Of a stretch of DNA of 10,800 nt, positions 5,550-10,800 are shown in pieces (position 1 is the stretch's first letter; the number at the start of each line of letters is the position of its first letter). The stretch is taken from contig NZ_JAXEWM010000083.1 of NCBI RefSeq assembly GCF_034113885.1, positions 1 to 10,800 of the forward strand, written 5' to 3'. The position numbers and the translations under genes were made by a program. This stretch comes from Intestinibacter sp034113885 (GTDB lineage Bacteria; Bacillota; Clostridia; Peptostreptococcales; Peptostreptococcaceae). The notes below the pieces were generated by a model, which was not told the DNA's origin, made no database searches, and saw only the letters and a list, made by a program, of their open reading frames with translations.

Positions 5550-6614
5550 TTATATAGCTGACATTTTCTTAGTTTGATCTTCTGTTATAAGCGCATCTAT
5601 CATTTCATCTAAATCGCCATCTAAGAAAGATTCTAATTTATATAATGTTAAATTTATTCTATGGTCACTTACTCTTCCTTGAGGGAAATTGTAAGTTCTT
5701 ATTCTTTCAGATCTATCTCCAGTACCAACTTGGCTCTTTCTTTCTGCTGCTATATCGTCGTGTTGTTCAGCTAATGCTTTATCGTATAATCTAGCCTTTA
5801 ATACCTTCATAGCTTTTTCTTTATTTTTTAATTGTGATTTTTCATCTTGGCAAGAAACTACTTCACCTGTTGGTATATGAGTGATTCTTACTGCTGAGTC
5901 AGTTGTATTTACGCATTGTCCACCGTTTCCAGAAGCTCTGAACACGTCTATTCTTAAATCATTTGGATTGATTTCTACTTCTACATCTTCTACTTCTGGT
6001 AAAACTGCTACTGTTGCAGTTGAAGTATGTATTCTACCACCTGATTCAGTTGTTGGTATTCTTTGAACTCTATGAACACCTGATTCGTATTTAAGTCTAG
6101 AATAAGCCCCTTTACCTTTTATCATGAAAGAAACTTCTTTGTATCCACCTACACCTGTATCACTTGCACTTAAAAGCTCTGTTTTCCATCTTCTTCTTTC
6201 AGCATATCTTGAATACATTCTGAATAAGTCTCCAGCGAATAAAGCAGCTTCATCTCCACCTGCTCCACCTCTGATTTCAACTATAACGTTCTTTTCATCG
6301 TTAGGGTCTTTAGGTAATAATAATACTTTTAATTCATCTTCTATTGGTTCTACTTTATCCTCTAGTTCTGATAATTCCATTTTAGCTAATTCTCTTAATT
6401 CTTCATCAGATTCTTCTTCTAGTATTTCCTTAGATTCTTTTATACTATCTATTACTTCTTTGTATTCTCTGTATTTCATTACTATTGGCTCTAAATCAGC
6501 ATGTTCTTTCATGTATTTTTGCCATGTTTTTTGGTCGTTGATAACTTCTATGTCGCTTATTTTTTCTGTAAGCTCTTTGTATTTATCTTCTAATACTTGC
6601 AGTTTATTTAACAT
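5550..6614 (-). CDS. prfA: Peptide chain release factor 1
   Basis: Recognises UAA and UAG stop codons in the ribosomal A site and triggers peptide release. The 354 residues show the class I release-factor layout: a coiled N-terminal domain (about 1-105), then RGGAGGDEAALFAGDLF (115-131). The codon-recognition motif is Pro187-Thr188-Thr189, within RIPTTESGGR; the PxT tripeptide marks RF1 rather than RF2 (SPF). The catalytic GGQ is at 231-233, and its glutamine is the target of PrmC, encoded just upstream. ATG 6614 is preferred over a GTG at 6623: the SD AAGGTGG is 6 bases before the ATG but would overlap the GTG. That SD directly follows the prmC stop (TAG GAAGGTGG), so translation is probably coupled to prmC. 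Ends at a strong terminator. Confidence 0.98.
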   Translation of the reverse strand: MLNKLQVLEDKYKELTEKISDIEVINDQKTWQKYMKEHADLEPIVMKYREYKEVIDSIKESKEILEEESDEELRELAKMELSELEDKVEPIEDELKVLLLPKDPNDEKNVIVEIRGGAGGDEAALFAGDLFRMYSRYAERRRWKTELLSASDTGVGGYKEVSFMIKGKGAYSRLKYESGVHRVQRIPTTESGGRIHTSTATVAVLPEVEDVEVEINPNDLRIDVFRASGNGGQCVNTTDSAVRITHIPTGEVVSCQDEKSQLKNKEKAMKVLKARLYDKALAEQHDDIAAERKSQVGTGDRSERIRTYNFPQGRVSDHRINLTLYKLESFLDGDLDEMIDALITEDQTKKMSAI

Positions 6615-6627
6615 TTTTTCCACCTTC

Positions 6628-7479
6628 CTAATTATTATAAAATCCTATTACTACTCTTTCAAATCCTTGCAAATCGCATTTTGTATATATACCCTTAAAA
6701 CCGTTTTGTTGCATAATTTTACTTACATCAGATGCTTGATCGTGACCTACTTCATAAGCTAGTATTCCATCTTGTTTTAAAAATTGTCTAGATTCTTCTG
6801 TTATCCTCCTATAAAAATCAAGTCCGTCTTCTCCACCTTCTAATGCATTATAAGGCTCGAAGTCCTTTACCTGTCTATCTAATCCACTTATATCTGCTTT
6901 TCTTATATATGGCGGATTAGATACTATTATATCAAATTTTGTTTCGTCTGATACATTTGAAAAAACATCTGACTTAATAAAATCTATTCGTTCATCTACT
7001 TTATTAGAAATGGCATTTTTAGATGCTATTTCTAAAGCAATATCAGAAATATCTACTGATACTACATGTGATTTATCTAAATATTTCGCTAGGCTTACAG
7101 TAATTGCTCCTGAACCTGTACCTATATCTAAAATATTCAATCCTGTTTTATTATTGCATATATTTATTATTTCTTCCACCAAAGTTTCTGTATCTGGTCT
7201 AGGAATCAACACTCCCTCCTTGACAAAGAAGTCCAATCCCATAAACTCTCTATTACCTATAATATAGGCAATTGGTCTTTCATTCAATCTATCTTTCATC
7301 ATTTCTAGAAAATATTTTTCTTGTTCATCACTTAGAGCTTTATCTAAATTCATTCTAATATACATAGAATCTACATCTCCAAGAGCTTTTTTTAGAAGAA
7401 GCTCTACATCTAATCTAGGTGTATCGCTGATATTTTCTAGTTGTTGGCAATATTTTATAATTATCTCTTTAATAGTCAT
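6628..7479 (-). CDS. prmC: Release factor glutamine N5-methyltransferase
   Basis: SAM-dependent enzyme that methylates the GGQ glutamine of release factors, raising peptide-release efficiency. Its 283 residues are normal for PrmC (HemK). The N-terminal helical substrate domain (about 1-85) includes RPIAYIIGNREFMG (68-81), followed by the linker IPRPDTE (92-98). The methyltransferase domain has the SAM loop LDIGTGSGAI (117-126), the acidic VDIS (142-145) and the catalytic NPPY (188-191), with EGGEDGLDFYR (214-224) after it. The related PrmB acts on ribosomal protein L3; adjacency to prfA and the IPRPDTE block point to PrmC. The ATG has SD AAGGGGT, which overlaps the stop of yqhQ; the gap between genes is 10 bases. 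Confidence 0.97.
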   Translation of the reverse strand: MTIKEIIIKYCQQLENISDTPRLDVELLLKKALGDVDSMYIRMNLDKALSDEQEKYFLEMMKDRLNERPIAYIIGNREFMGLDFFVKEGVLIPRPDTETLVEEIINICNNKTGLNILDIGTGSGAITVSLAKYLDKSHVVSVDISDIALEIASKNAISNKVDERIDFIKSDVFSNVSDETKFDIIVSNPPYIRKADISGLDRQVKDFEPYNALEGGEDGLDFYRRITEESRQFLKQDGILAYEVGHDQASDVSKIMQQNGFKGIYTKCDLQGFERVVIGFYNN

Positions 7480-7489
7480 AAATTACCCC

Positions 7490-8401
7490 TTATTGTTCAT
7501 TTAATGCAGCCTTTAGCGCTGCTATTGCTACTTCTAATTGTTCGTCATCAGGTTCTTTTGTAGTTATTTTTTGCATCATCATTCCTGGATATGCGACAAT
7601 TTTACTTAAAATATTATTATATTTTCCAAGAAATTTTATTATTTCATAAGATATCCCAGCAACTATGGGTATGCATAAAATTCTTATGGCTACTCTTAAA
7701 AAAGGATTAGGCCATCCAAAAAAAGAAAACAATATAATTGATATAAACATAACTATAAATAAAAAATTTGTACCACATCTAGGATGCAACCTTCCAAATT
7801 TTCTAGCATTCTCAACTGTTAGCTCTAAATCATTTTCATAACAATAAACAGTTTTATGCTCAGCACCGTGATATTCAAACACTCTCTTGATATCTGCATT
7901 CAACGAAACTATTGCCATATACGCTATTAATATCGCTATTCTAATCGCACCTTCGATCAAGTTAAGTGCTATATGACTATTTATTATCTTAGAAAATAAT
8001 CCACCTATAAAAGTAGGTATTAATACAAAAATCCCAACAGAAAGCAACAAAGATATTATTAAAGACACTACTATTATGGCATCATTTGCCTTTTCTTTAA
8101 ATATTTTTTTAAGAAACCTGTCTATAGCATCTTCCTCCTCTTCTTCTAAGAAAAATTCTGAAGAAAAATTCAAGCTATTTATTCCGCTAATCATTGTATC
8201 TATTAATATAAATCCACCTCTTAAAAATGGAATTTTATCTATTTTTTTATCTCTTACCCAGCTTTCAATCTTATCTTTTTTTATCTCTATCTCTCCATTA
8301 GGCTTTCTAACCGCAATAGCTCTGTAATCATCTGATTGCATCATTACTCCCTCTATTACAGCCTGTCCTCCGACTTTACCTAATTTTTTTTCATTTTCCA
8401 T
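7490..8401 (-). CDS. yqhQ: YqhQ-like DUF1385 membrane protein
   Basis: A 303-residue protein of the DUF1385 family, whose function I do not know. Family blocks are clear: GGQAVIEGVMM (11-21) at the N-terminus, EYHGAEHK (176-183), FGRLHPRCGTNFL (202-214) and TTKEPDDEQLEVA (280-292). Hydrophobic segments lie at about 107-133, 143-168, 212-230 and 234-256, and an acidic stretch, EEEEED, at 86-91 precedes the first. His178, His182, His206 and Cys209 are conserved-looking polar residues between helices and could bind a metal, but that is inference. It opens the operon with prmC and prfA, an arrangement common in Clostridia, which hints at a link to translation or simply to growth. SD AAGGAG (8408-8413) lies 6 bases before the ATG, inside a small hairpin. 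Confidence 0.92.
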   Translation of the reverse strand: MENEKKLGKVGGQAVIEGVMMQSDDYRAIAVRKPNGEIEIKKDKIESWVRDKKIDKIPFLRGGFILIDTMISGINSLNFSSEFFLEEEEEDAIDRFLKKIFKEKANDAIIVVSLIISLLLSVGIFVLIPTFIGGLFSKIINSHIALNLIEGAIRIAILIAYMAIVSLNADIKRVFEYHGAEHKTVYCYENDLELTVENARKFGRLHPRCGTNFLFIVMFISIILFSFFGWPNPFLRVAIRILCIPIVAGISYEIIKFLGKYNNILSKIVAYPGMMMQKITTKEPDDEQLEVAIAALKAALNEQ

Positions 8402-8410
8402 AACCTTCTC

Positions 8411-8427
8411 CTTAACCCGCGATTAAG
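8411..8427 (-). promoter_or_regulatory. Small hairpin at the yqhQ ribosome binding site
   Basis: In the RNA, CUUAAUC-GCG-GGUUAAG forms a 7-bp stem with one U-G pair and a 3-base loop. Its 3' arm contains the first three bases of the SD AAGGAG. It may tune yqhQ translation; seen in sequence only. Confidence 0.35.
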
Positions 8428-8443
8428 TTTTTACACATTTAAT

Positions 8444-8471
8444 ATTATATCAAATTTACAATATTAAAAAA
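8444..8471 (-). promoter_or_regulatory. Promoter of the yqhQ-prmC-prfA operon
   Basis: A perfect TATAAT (8449-8444) with the extended -10 dinucleotide TG one base upstream (TGATATAAT). The -35 is only a T-run (TTTTTT at 8471-8466, 16-base spacer). The start would be near 8437, giving a leader of about 36 nt. Confidence 0.55.
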
Positions 8472-8513
8472 GGGCATGTTTAAAAATAAAAATCTTTTAT
8501 CCTGTACATCCCT
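8466..8513 (-). terminator. Possible second terminator or attenuator before yqhQ
   Basis: In minus-strand RNA AGGGAUGU pairs with ACAUgCCCU (one bulged G) across a long A/U-rich loop of about 30 bases, and six T follow (8471-8466). It may back up the rpmE terminator. The long loop makes it weak, and the T-run coincides with the -35 of the yqhQ promoter. Confidence 0.3.
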
Positions 8514-8524
8514 CATAATTATCG

Positions 8525-8558
8525 TAAAAATAAAATAGAGGCTGGAAAACCAACCCCT
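8525..8558 (-). terminator. Intrinsic terminator of rpmE
   Basis: Minus-strand RNA AGGGGUUGG-UUUU-CCAGCCUCU: a 9-bp stem with two G-U pairs and a 4-base loop, followed by AUUUUAUUUUUA and preceded by an A-run. It starts 14 bases after the rpmE stop. On the plus strand the two wobble pairs become A-C mismatches, consistent with minus-strand use. Confidence 0.85.
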
Positions 8559-8571
8559 GTTTTTTTGAATA

Positions 8572-8772
8572 TTATTCCATGTTGAATCTTTTTTTGAATT
8601 TGTCGATTCTTCCACCTTTTTCTATATTCTTTTGTTTACCTGTATAGAAAGGATGGCATTGAGAACAAATTTCAACTCTTATTTCGTCCTTAGTTGAACC
8701 AGCCATGAAAGTATTTCCACAAGCACAACGTACTTCTACTTCTTTATATTTTGGTTGTATATCTTTTTGCAT
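8572..8772 (-). CDS. rpmE: 50S ribosomal protein L31, zinc-binding form
   Basis: A 66-residue protein of the large ribosomal subunit at the bridge to the small subunit. It begins MQKDIQPKY, as L31 proteins do, and holds the zinc-binding cysteines of the C+ form: Cys16, Cys18 (CACGN), Cys36 and Cys39 (CSQCHPFYTGKQK). It ends with GRIDKFKKRF. The C+ form can act as a zinc store where a zinc-free paralogue exists; none is in this window. ATG 8772 is used: SD GAGGTG (8779-8784) lies 6 bases upstream, whereas the GTG at 8781 that lengthens the frame by three codons lies inside the SD. Its own promoter and terminator make it monocistronic. Position after rho is conserved in many Firmicutes. No Zur-like operator is recognised upstream. 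Confidence 0.98.
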   Translation of the reverse strand: MQKDIQPKYKEVEVRCACGNTFMAGSTKDEIRVEICSQCHPFYTGKQKNIEKGGRIDKFKKRFNME

Positions 8773-8808
8773 TATTGTCACCTCTTTTTTCTTTATATTT
8801 TAAAATTA

Positions 8809-8836
8809 ATTATACTAATTTTTTTACTTATTCAAA
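8809..8836 (-). promoter_or_regulatory. Possible second promoter of rpmE
   Basis: TTTGAA (8836-8831), a 16-base spacer and a perfect TATAAT (8814-8809), giving a leader of about 30 nt. It lies within the leader of the stronger upstream promoter. In DNA this AT-rich a TATAAT is easily found by chance. Confidence 0.35.
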
Positions 8837-8849
8837 TATCAACTCCCAT

Positions 8850-8878
8850 ATTATATCATATGTTTTCGAAGGGTTCAA
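8850..8878 (-). promoter_or_regulatory. Main promoter of rpmE
   Basis: TTGAAC (8878-8873), an exact 17-base spacer and a perfect TATAAT (8855-8850) with the extended -10 TG (TGATATAAT). Among the best sigma-A-type promoters in the window. Start near 8843, leader about 70 nt. Confidence 0.75.
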
Positions 8879-8947
8879 GCATTTTTAATAGTCTTTAAAA
8901 TTTATTTATTCTTAATTATTTTTTATTTTTAATTTTGATTTGCCATA

Positions 8948-10606
8948 TTATTTATTAAGTATTCCATTTATATTGTTTATAAATTCTTCATTAGTTTTTG
9001 TTCTCTTCAATGCTTCTAATATATTATCCGTAACTTCTAACACAGAGTTGTTGCTCATTTCTTTTCTTAATTTCCACAAAGCAGTCTTTTCTTTATCTGA
9101 TAATAATAAATCTTCTCTTCTTGTTCCAGATTTATAGATATCTACAGCTGGGAAGATTCTCTTTTCTGCTAATTTCCTATCTAGGTGTAATTCCATATTA
9201 CCTGTACCTTTGAATTCCTCAAATATTACATCGTCCATTCTTGATCCGGTTTCAACTAAAGCTGTAGCAAGGATAGTAAGAGATCCACCTTGTCTTATAT
9301 TTCTAGCTGCTCCGAAGAATTTTTTAGGTCCATGTAGTGCTCCTGGATCTAGACCACCTGATAGAGTTCTTCCTGTAGGCGAAATAGTTAAATTATATGC
9401 CCTTGCTAGTCTTGTTATACTATCTAATAATATAACAACATCCTTTCCATGCTCAACTAGTCTTTGAGCTCTATTTAAAACCATTTCTGCTACCTTAACA
9501 TGATGGCTTGAAACTTGATCAAATGTTGAGTATATAACATCTGCATCAATAGATTCCTTCATATCTGTAACTTCTTCAGGTCTTTCATCTATTAATAATA
9601 CTATAAGTTCTACATTTGGATAATTTTTCACTATACTATTTGCAACACTTTTTAAAAGAATAGTTTTACCTGCCTTAGGAGGCGCAACAATTAAACCTCT
9701 TTGTCCTTTTCCTATTGGTGATATTAAATCTATTAATCTAGTAGATATTTCATTTGGTTGTTTTTCTAAAGTTAATCTTTCCTCTGGATATATAGGAGTT
9801 AACGATTCAAAAGATTTTCTTTGTATTGCAGTTTCTGGATCTTCATCATTTATCTTTTGAACAAATAAAAGAGCTCTAAATTTTTCTCCTGTCTTAGGAT
9901 GTCTTGTTATACCTCTTACCTTGTCTCCTGTTTTCATATTAAATCTTCTTATTTGAGAAGGAGATACATATACATCATTTTCTGTAGATAAATAATTTGA
10001 ACCTCTTAAAAATCCGAATCCATCTGGTAATATTTCTAATACACCTACTACTTCATCGTCCTTTGAGGTATTAAATTCATTGATTATTTTAGATTCCTCT
10101 ACTACCTTAGGTGTATAATTTCCTTTTGTATTATTAGAAGATTTATTATCTATATTTTGTTGTTTATTATCATTTTTTTGAAACTTATTATAATTTCTTT
10201 GATTATTTATATTTCCTTGAGTATTATTTTTTGTATAATTTTTATTTTCGTATTTATTATTTTTATTATTTTCAGGTTTGTATTGTATTTGTTTTGTATT
10301 ATCTGCACTCTCAATTTTATTATCTTGATCTATTTTAGTATGTTTTTCATCTAAGATTTCTTTCTCTTCTTTTTCTGAGTCATTATTTTTATCCGTGTCT
10401 TTGTTTTCTTTTATTTTTTTGTTTTTTTCCTTAGTTGCATCCGTATCAGTAGTTTTTAATTTATCAACGGCTTCCTTTATTTTTTCAATTAAATCCGCTT
10501 TTTTATACTTAGTCACTGACTTTACATTTAGCTCTTTTGCCATTTCTCTTAGTTGAGCTAATGTTTGACTGTTCAAATCATTTAGATTAATATTTTCTAT
10601 ATTCAA
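8948..10606 (-). CDS. rho: Transcription termination factor Rho, with Asn/Gln-rich insert
   Basis: Ring-shaped RNA-dependent ATPase that loads on nascent RNA and stops RNA polymerase. The 552 residues exceed the 419 of E. coli Rho because of an insert. Order: Rho_N helical domain (about 8-48); a Lys/Glu/Asp-rich segment (50-105) then an Asn/Gln-rich one (106-163); the OB-fold RNA-binding domain with GVLEILPDGFGFLRG (188-202) and DVYVSPSQIRRF (211-222); the ATPase core. The core has Walker A PPKAGKT (309-315), LLIDERPEEVT (337-347), Walker B VVILLDSITR (390-399), the Q-loop around HGPKKFFGAARN (425-436) and the R-loop GTGNMELHLDRKLAEKR (467-483). All catalytic motifs are intact. The start is TTG 10606 with GGAGGT (10612-10617) 5 bases upstream; the first in-frame ATG would cut the Rho_N domain. 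No clear intrinsic terminator follows the gene. Confidence 0.98.
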   Translation of the reverse strand: MNIENINLNDLNSQTLAQLREMAKELNVKSVTKYKKADLIEKIKEAVDKLKTTDTDATKEKNKKIKENKDTDKNNDSEKEEKEILDEKHTKIDQDNKIESADNTKQIQYKPENNKNNKYENKNYTKNNTQGNINNQRNYNKFQKNDNKQQNIDNKSSNNTKGNYTPKVVEESKIINEFNTSKDDEVVGVLEILPDGFGFLRGSNYLSTENDVYVSPSQIRRFNMKTGDKVRGITRHPKTGEKFRALLFVQKINDEDPETAIQRKSFESLTPIYPEERLTLEKQPNEISTRLIDLISPIGKGQRGLIVAPPKAGKTILLKSVANSIVKNYPNVELIVLLIDERPEEVTDMKESIDADVIYSTFDQVSSHHVKVAEMVLNRAQRLVEHGKDVVILLDSITRLARAYNLTISPTGRTLSGGLDPGALHGPKKFFGAARNIRQGGSLTILATALVETGSRMDDVIFEEFKGTGNMELHLDRKLAEKRIFPAVDIYKSGTRREDLLLSDKEKTALWKLRKEMSNNSVLEVTDNILEALKRTKTNEEFINNINGILNK

Positions 10607-10706
10607 AATAGACCTCCTCGCTCACAATTTTTATTTAAATTATTCTAATTTGGAAATAAACGGCATGAAAAAGAAAAGATATTTATTTTAGCTCGAACAT
10701 AATTAC
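10607..10706 (-). promoter_or_regulatory. Leader of rho mRNA (about 100 nt)
   Basis: Untranslated region between the predicted start (near 10706) and the TTG start codon. It ends in the strong SD GGAGGT. A pyrimidine-rich, G-poor stretch lies at 10681-10652 (minus strand UCUUUUCUUUUUC with further U/C), of a type Rho can bind. Two tiny ORFs (5 and 8 codons) lack an SD. Confidence 0.45.
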
Positions 10707-10712
10707 AATCTA

Positions 10713-10742
10713 ATAATAGCATTTTTCTTGTATTATGGTCAA
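10713..10742 (-). promoter_or_regulatory. Promoter of rho
   Basis: TTGACC (10742-10737), an 18-base spacer and TATTAT (10718-10713), with the extended -10 TG one base upstream (TGCTATTAT). The bases upstream are very A/T-rich, as in an UP element. Start near 10706. Confidence 0.7.
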
Positions 10743-10800
10743 TAAATAAAATAAAATACATATTTGTATACATTTTTTATTAAATATATTTAAATATAAA

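Noticed and set aside
6615..6623. GTG start of prfA at 6623, three codons upstream
   Set aside because: The GTG lies inside the SD AAGGTGG that serves ATG 6614; no suitably spaced SD supports it.
6124..6762. Long plus-strand open frame (212 codons), Ser-rich, antisense to prfA and the end of prmC
   Set aside because: It is the antisense shadow of two clearly identified genes; the Ser/Leu-rich composition is what reverse-complemented Glu/Arg/Lys-rich coding sequence gives.
8773..8781. GTG start of rpmE at 8781
   Set aside because: It overlaps the SD GAGGTG; L31 proteins start at the M-x-K-D-I position, matching ATG 8772.
10157..10354. Plus-strand Ile/Phe-rich 65-codon frame resembling a membrane peptide
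   Set aside because: It is the complement of the Asn/Lys-rich insert of rho (AAT/AAA codons read as ATT/TTT), with no SD or promoter.
10640..10700. Two tiny ORFs in the rho leader (5 and 8 codons) as a leader peptide
   Set aside because: Neither has an SD, and frames this short occur by chance.
1..10800. Mobile elements, CRISPR arrays, tRNA/rRNA genes, toxin-antitoxin or defence systems
   Set aside because: Looked for on both strands. There is no repeat-spacer pattern, transposase, terminal inverted repeats around a gene, or tRNA-like cloverleaf; every long frame is a recognised gene or its shadow.

Overview
The window is a strongly AT-rich, low-GC Gram-positive chromosome segment. It carries 13 recognisable protein-coding genes, all on the minus strand. 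Gene content and order (rho, rpmE, yqhQ, prmC, prfA, a ZIP transporter, tsaC/sua5, rpiB, upp, comEB-type dCMP deaminase, atpZ, atpI, atpB, atpE) suggest a Clostridia member, most likely of the Peptostreptococcaceae / Clostridioides type. That assignment rests on my recall of gene order and protein style, not on a database search.

Layout in transcription order (right to left). At 10800-8948 is rho, with a good promoter, a leader of about 100 nt, a TTG start and an Asn/Gln-rich insert in the protein. At 8878-8525 is a monocistronic rpmE (ribosomal protein L31) with one very good and one possible promoter and its own terminator. At 8471-5508 is an operon of yqhQ (DUF1385 membrane protein), prmC (release-factor glutamine methyltransferase) and prfA (RF1), closed by a textbook intrinsic terminator. 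At 5455-3676 are a ZIP-family metal transporter and tsaC (t6A tRNA modification), 19 bases apart. A 311-base gene-free stretch follows (3365-3675). At 3364-2206 are rpiB and upp, ending in a hairpin. At 2131-1688 is the dCMP deaminase gene. At 1498-1 is the start of the ATP synthase operon: atpZ, atpI, atpB and the first 30 codons of atpE, which runs off the left edge.

The genes are housekeeping. Rho, PrfA, PrmC, L31 and TsaC serve transcription and translation; PrmC modifies the GGQ glutamine of the PrfA protein made from the next gene. RpiB, Upp and dCMP deaminase serve pentose phosphate and pyrimidine metabolism. The atp genes encode the membrane sector of the F-type ATP synthase and its accessory proteins. 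In Bacillus subtilis, as I recall, prfA/prmC, ywlC (tsaC), a metal exporter (mntP), rpiB, upp and atp also lie close together, so the window looks like a rearranged version of an old Firmicute neighbourhood.

I see no mobile element, CRISPR array, tRNA, rRNA or obvious new defence or biosynthetic system. The observations most worth following are the Asn/Gln-rich, prion-like insert in Rho, the Gln in the c-subunit at the position used for Na+ coordination in Na+-type rotors, two substituted ion-path positions in subunit a, a small plus-strand ORF with a good Shine-Dalgarno over the prfA terminator, and several palindromes and hairpins in the promoter and leader regions. Four genes (zip, prfA, rpmE, atpZ) have a longest open frame that starts upstream of the start best supported by the ribosome binding site; the corrected starts are given.
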